Source: CAZSWR01 sp964610885 (GTDB lineage: Bacteria; Bacteroidota; Ignavibacteria; Kapaibacteriales; UBA2268). From it: 7,300 bases of DNA. The notes beneath the pieces are model-generated. The model searched no databases and had not been told where the DNA came from. It saw nothing but the letters and a program-made list of their open reading frames with translations. This document shows, one piece after another, positions 6,459 through 7,300 of this stretch. The translations under genes and the position numbers were made by a program. Position 1 is the first letter of the stretch; the number at the start of each line of letters is the position of its first letter. Location: NCBI GenBank assembly GCA_964610885.1, contig CAZSWR010000124.1:1-7300 (forward strand), written 5' to 3'.

Positions 6459-7004
6459 ATGAAAGAAAAAATCGTAAATATTCCAAATGCCCTGACGGCT
6501 GTCCGGCTTCTGCTTGCTTTCCCTTGCGCCTGGTCGATTTACACAGGGAACTACACAGCGGCAATTGTTATTTTCATAGTTGCATTCCTGACTGATTTCC
6601 TCGACGGGACGATCGCGCGCCGCTACAACCAATCGACAGAATTCGGACGTATGCTGGACCCGATTGCCGATAAAACATTTGTCATACTGGCTGTGCTCAC
6701 GATTTTCCTACGCGGATTGGTGCCGGTTTGGTTCCTCGGCGTTATCATCGGCCGCGACGTCTTGATCCTTTTGGGCGGGCTGTACGCAATGCGCCGGATT
6801 CACGTCGTGATCCCATCGAACAATTACGGCCGCGCGGCAGTGGTTACGATTGGGCTTTCGCTGATGGTGGCCCTTTTCGAGCTGACCGAAATACTGCCCT
6901 ACGCAATGGCTCTGGCTGTGCTTATGTCAGTGCTTTCGCTTGGCGTCTATGCCGTTGGCATGGCGCGCAGGTTGTCGCAATCGAGTAAAGAGTCTGAGAT
7001 GTGA
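6459..7004 (+). CDS. pgsA: CDP-diacylglycerol--glycerol-3-phosphate 3-phosphatidyltransferase
   Basis: The 181-residue protein contains the full CDP-alcohol phosphatidyltransferase motif DGxxAR(x8)GxxxDxxxD: Asp46, Asp49, Gly50, Ala53, Arg54, Gly63, Asp67 and Asp71, all intact. The aspartates bind the metal ions and Asp71 is the expected catalytic base. The N-terminal NIPNALTAVRLLLA (7-20) and the length, close to the 182 residues of E. coli PgsA, favour phosphatidylglycerophosphate synthase over serine- or cardiolipin-type relatives. It has about five or six membrane segments. The reaction joins glycerol-3-phosphate to CDP-diacylglycerol and releases CMP, the committed step to phosphatidylglycerol and cardiolipin in the inner membrane. 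The start follows the symporter stop by 6 bases with no strong Shine-Dalgarno site, suggesting translational coupling. Another CDP-alcohol transferase of the same family is the main alternative. Confidence 0.93.
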   Translation: MKEKIVNIPNALTAVRLLLAFPCAWSIYTGNYTAAIVIFIVAFLTDFLDGTIARRYNQSTEFGRMLDPIADKTFVILAVLTIFLRGLVPVWFLGVIIGRDVLILLGGLYAMRRIHVVIPSNNYGRAAVVTIGLSLMVALFELTEILPYAMALAVLMSVLSLGVYAVGMARRLSQSSKESEM

Positions 7005-7019
7005 TTTATGACAAAGCCA

Positions 7020-7042
7020 TACTACCATTCCAAATGGTAGTA
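7020..7042. repeat. Palindrome copy 1 (REP-like), 15 bases after the pgsA stop
   Basis: TACTACCATT (7020-7029) and AATGGTAGTA (7033-7042) form a perfect 10-bp stem around a 3-base loop. Copy 2 carries the same TACTACCA/TGGTAGTA core with a different loop. The position just after a stop codon suits a 3'-end stabilising hairpin or a terminator, but GGACTAAG follows it, not a T-run. Confidence 0.85.
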
Positions 7043-7092
7043 GGACTAAGATCGCTGATGTAATTGAAATAAATAGATATGCGATGATTCTA

Positions 7093-7127
7093 AATCGTAC
7101 TACCACTCGGGAAATGGTAGTACGATT
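7093..7127. repeat. Palindrome copy 2 (REP-like)
   Basis: AATCGTACTACCA (7093-7105) and TGGTAGTACGATT (7115-7127) form a perfect 13-bp stem around a 9-base loop. Its core 7098-7122 repeats copy 1 in the same orientation at a start-to-start distance of 78 bases. The arms are kept while the loop has changed in sequence and grown by two bases. Confidence 0.85.
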
Positions 7128-7142
7128 ATTAAAATAACTATA

Positions 7143-7163
7143 CCTACGCTTTGCCGTAGTAGG
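7143..7163. repeat. Possible third, degenerate palindrome
   Basis: CTACG (7144-7148) can pair with CGTAG (7155-7159); alternatively CCTAC (7143-7147) can pair with GTAGG (7159-7163). It repeats the GTAGTAG end of copy 1 but lacks the TGG of the conserved core. With only 5 bp in either register it may be chance. Confidence 0.4.
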
Positions 7164-7214
7164 CCCGAAAACAAGTGAATTCCAAGAAATCTTGAAACGG
7201 TATAGAAAAAAAAC

Positions 7215-7248
7215 TTGCATTTTTTTTATTTTTATACTCGTATATTTG
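7215..7248 (+). promoter_or_regulatory. Putative Bacteroidota-type promoter directed off the right edge
   Basis: TTG (7215-7217) is followed after 23 bases by TATATTTG (7241-7248), a full match to TAnnTTTG at the upper limit of the spacing reported for Bacteroidota primary-sigma promoters. An A8 tract lies just upstream (7206-7213) and could act as an UP-like element; a T8 tract (7220-7227) lies in the spacer. Transcription would start around 7255. Confidence 0.45.
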
Positions 7249-7300
7249 ATAATTGAGATAGTAATTGTTCGCGCATTTTGCTCTATAAGTGCTTTTATAT

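Larger units (their letters stand above)
7005..7300. other. Non-coding tail downstream of pgsA
   Basis: These 296 bases hold no credible gene. From left to right there are two related palindromes (7020-7042 and 7093-7127), a weaker third (7143-7163), an A8/T8 stretch (7206-7227), and a putative promoter (7215-7248) directed to the right. No T-run follows any of the palindromes on the plus strand, so the end of the pgsA transcript is not clear. There is no ATG between the putative promoter and the right edge, so any gene it drives starts beyond the window or at a non-ATG codon. Confidence 0.7.

Noticed and set aside
7020..7042. Intrinsic terminator of pgsA
   Set aside because: The stem is good, but no T-run follows on the plus strand, so it is listed as a repeat.
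7020..7127. Reading the two palindromes as a CRISPR array or integron attC sites
   Set aside because: There are only two clear copies, with differing loops and no regular spacers or cas genes. The RYYYAAC/GTTRRRY core sites of attC are absent.
6927..7220. A 97-codon minus-strand open frame with a hydrophobic stretch
   Set aside because: It overlaps the end of pgsA, runs through both palindromes and starts inside the A/T tract region. No ribosome binding site or family resemblance is seen.

Overview
The window looks like ordinary chromosome from a Gram-negative bacterium of the Bacteroidota/FCB group (Bacteroidota, Ignavibacteria, Kapabacteria or relatives). The grounds are circumstantial. 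Several genes have no clear Shine-Dalgarno site. A sequence near the right edge fits the Bacteroidota promoter pattern TTG-N17-23-TAnnTTTG. There is an exported TPR-CHAT protein and a zinc-less membrane anti-sigma-like protein, both common in that group. The phylum call is inference, and no species can be named from the sequence.

Left block, all on the minus strand and read from right to left: a 923-residue exported TPR-CHAT putative cysteine protease (4906-2135); an intrinsic terminator (2009-1979); a terminator-like leader hairpin; greA, the transcript-cleavage elongation factor (1842-1369); a long, nearly perfect inverted repeat (1348-1288); an ECF sigma factor (1271-696); and, 29 bases further on, a single-pass membrane protein that is probably its anti-sigma factor (666 to beyond the left edge).

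Right block, plus strand and divergent from the protease gene: a sodium:solute symporter (5034-6452), then 6 bases later pgsA (6459-7004), the committed enzyme of phosphatidylglycerol synthesis. After pgsA there is a non-coding tail of about 300 bases. It carries two related palindromes whose arms can pair within or between copies, a weaker third one, and a putative Bacteroidota-type promoter pointing off the right edge.

Functionally, the sigma/anti-sigma pair is a standard envelope-signalling module. The exported protease lies one gene upstream on the same strand, which allows a speculative protease/anti-sigma link, but a terminator separates the two. No mobile element, CRISPR array, tRNA or rRNA was seen. 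The most unusual DNA is in the intergenic hairpins, not the genes.
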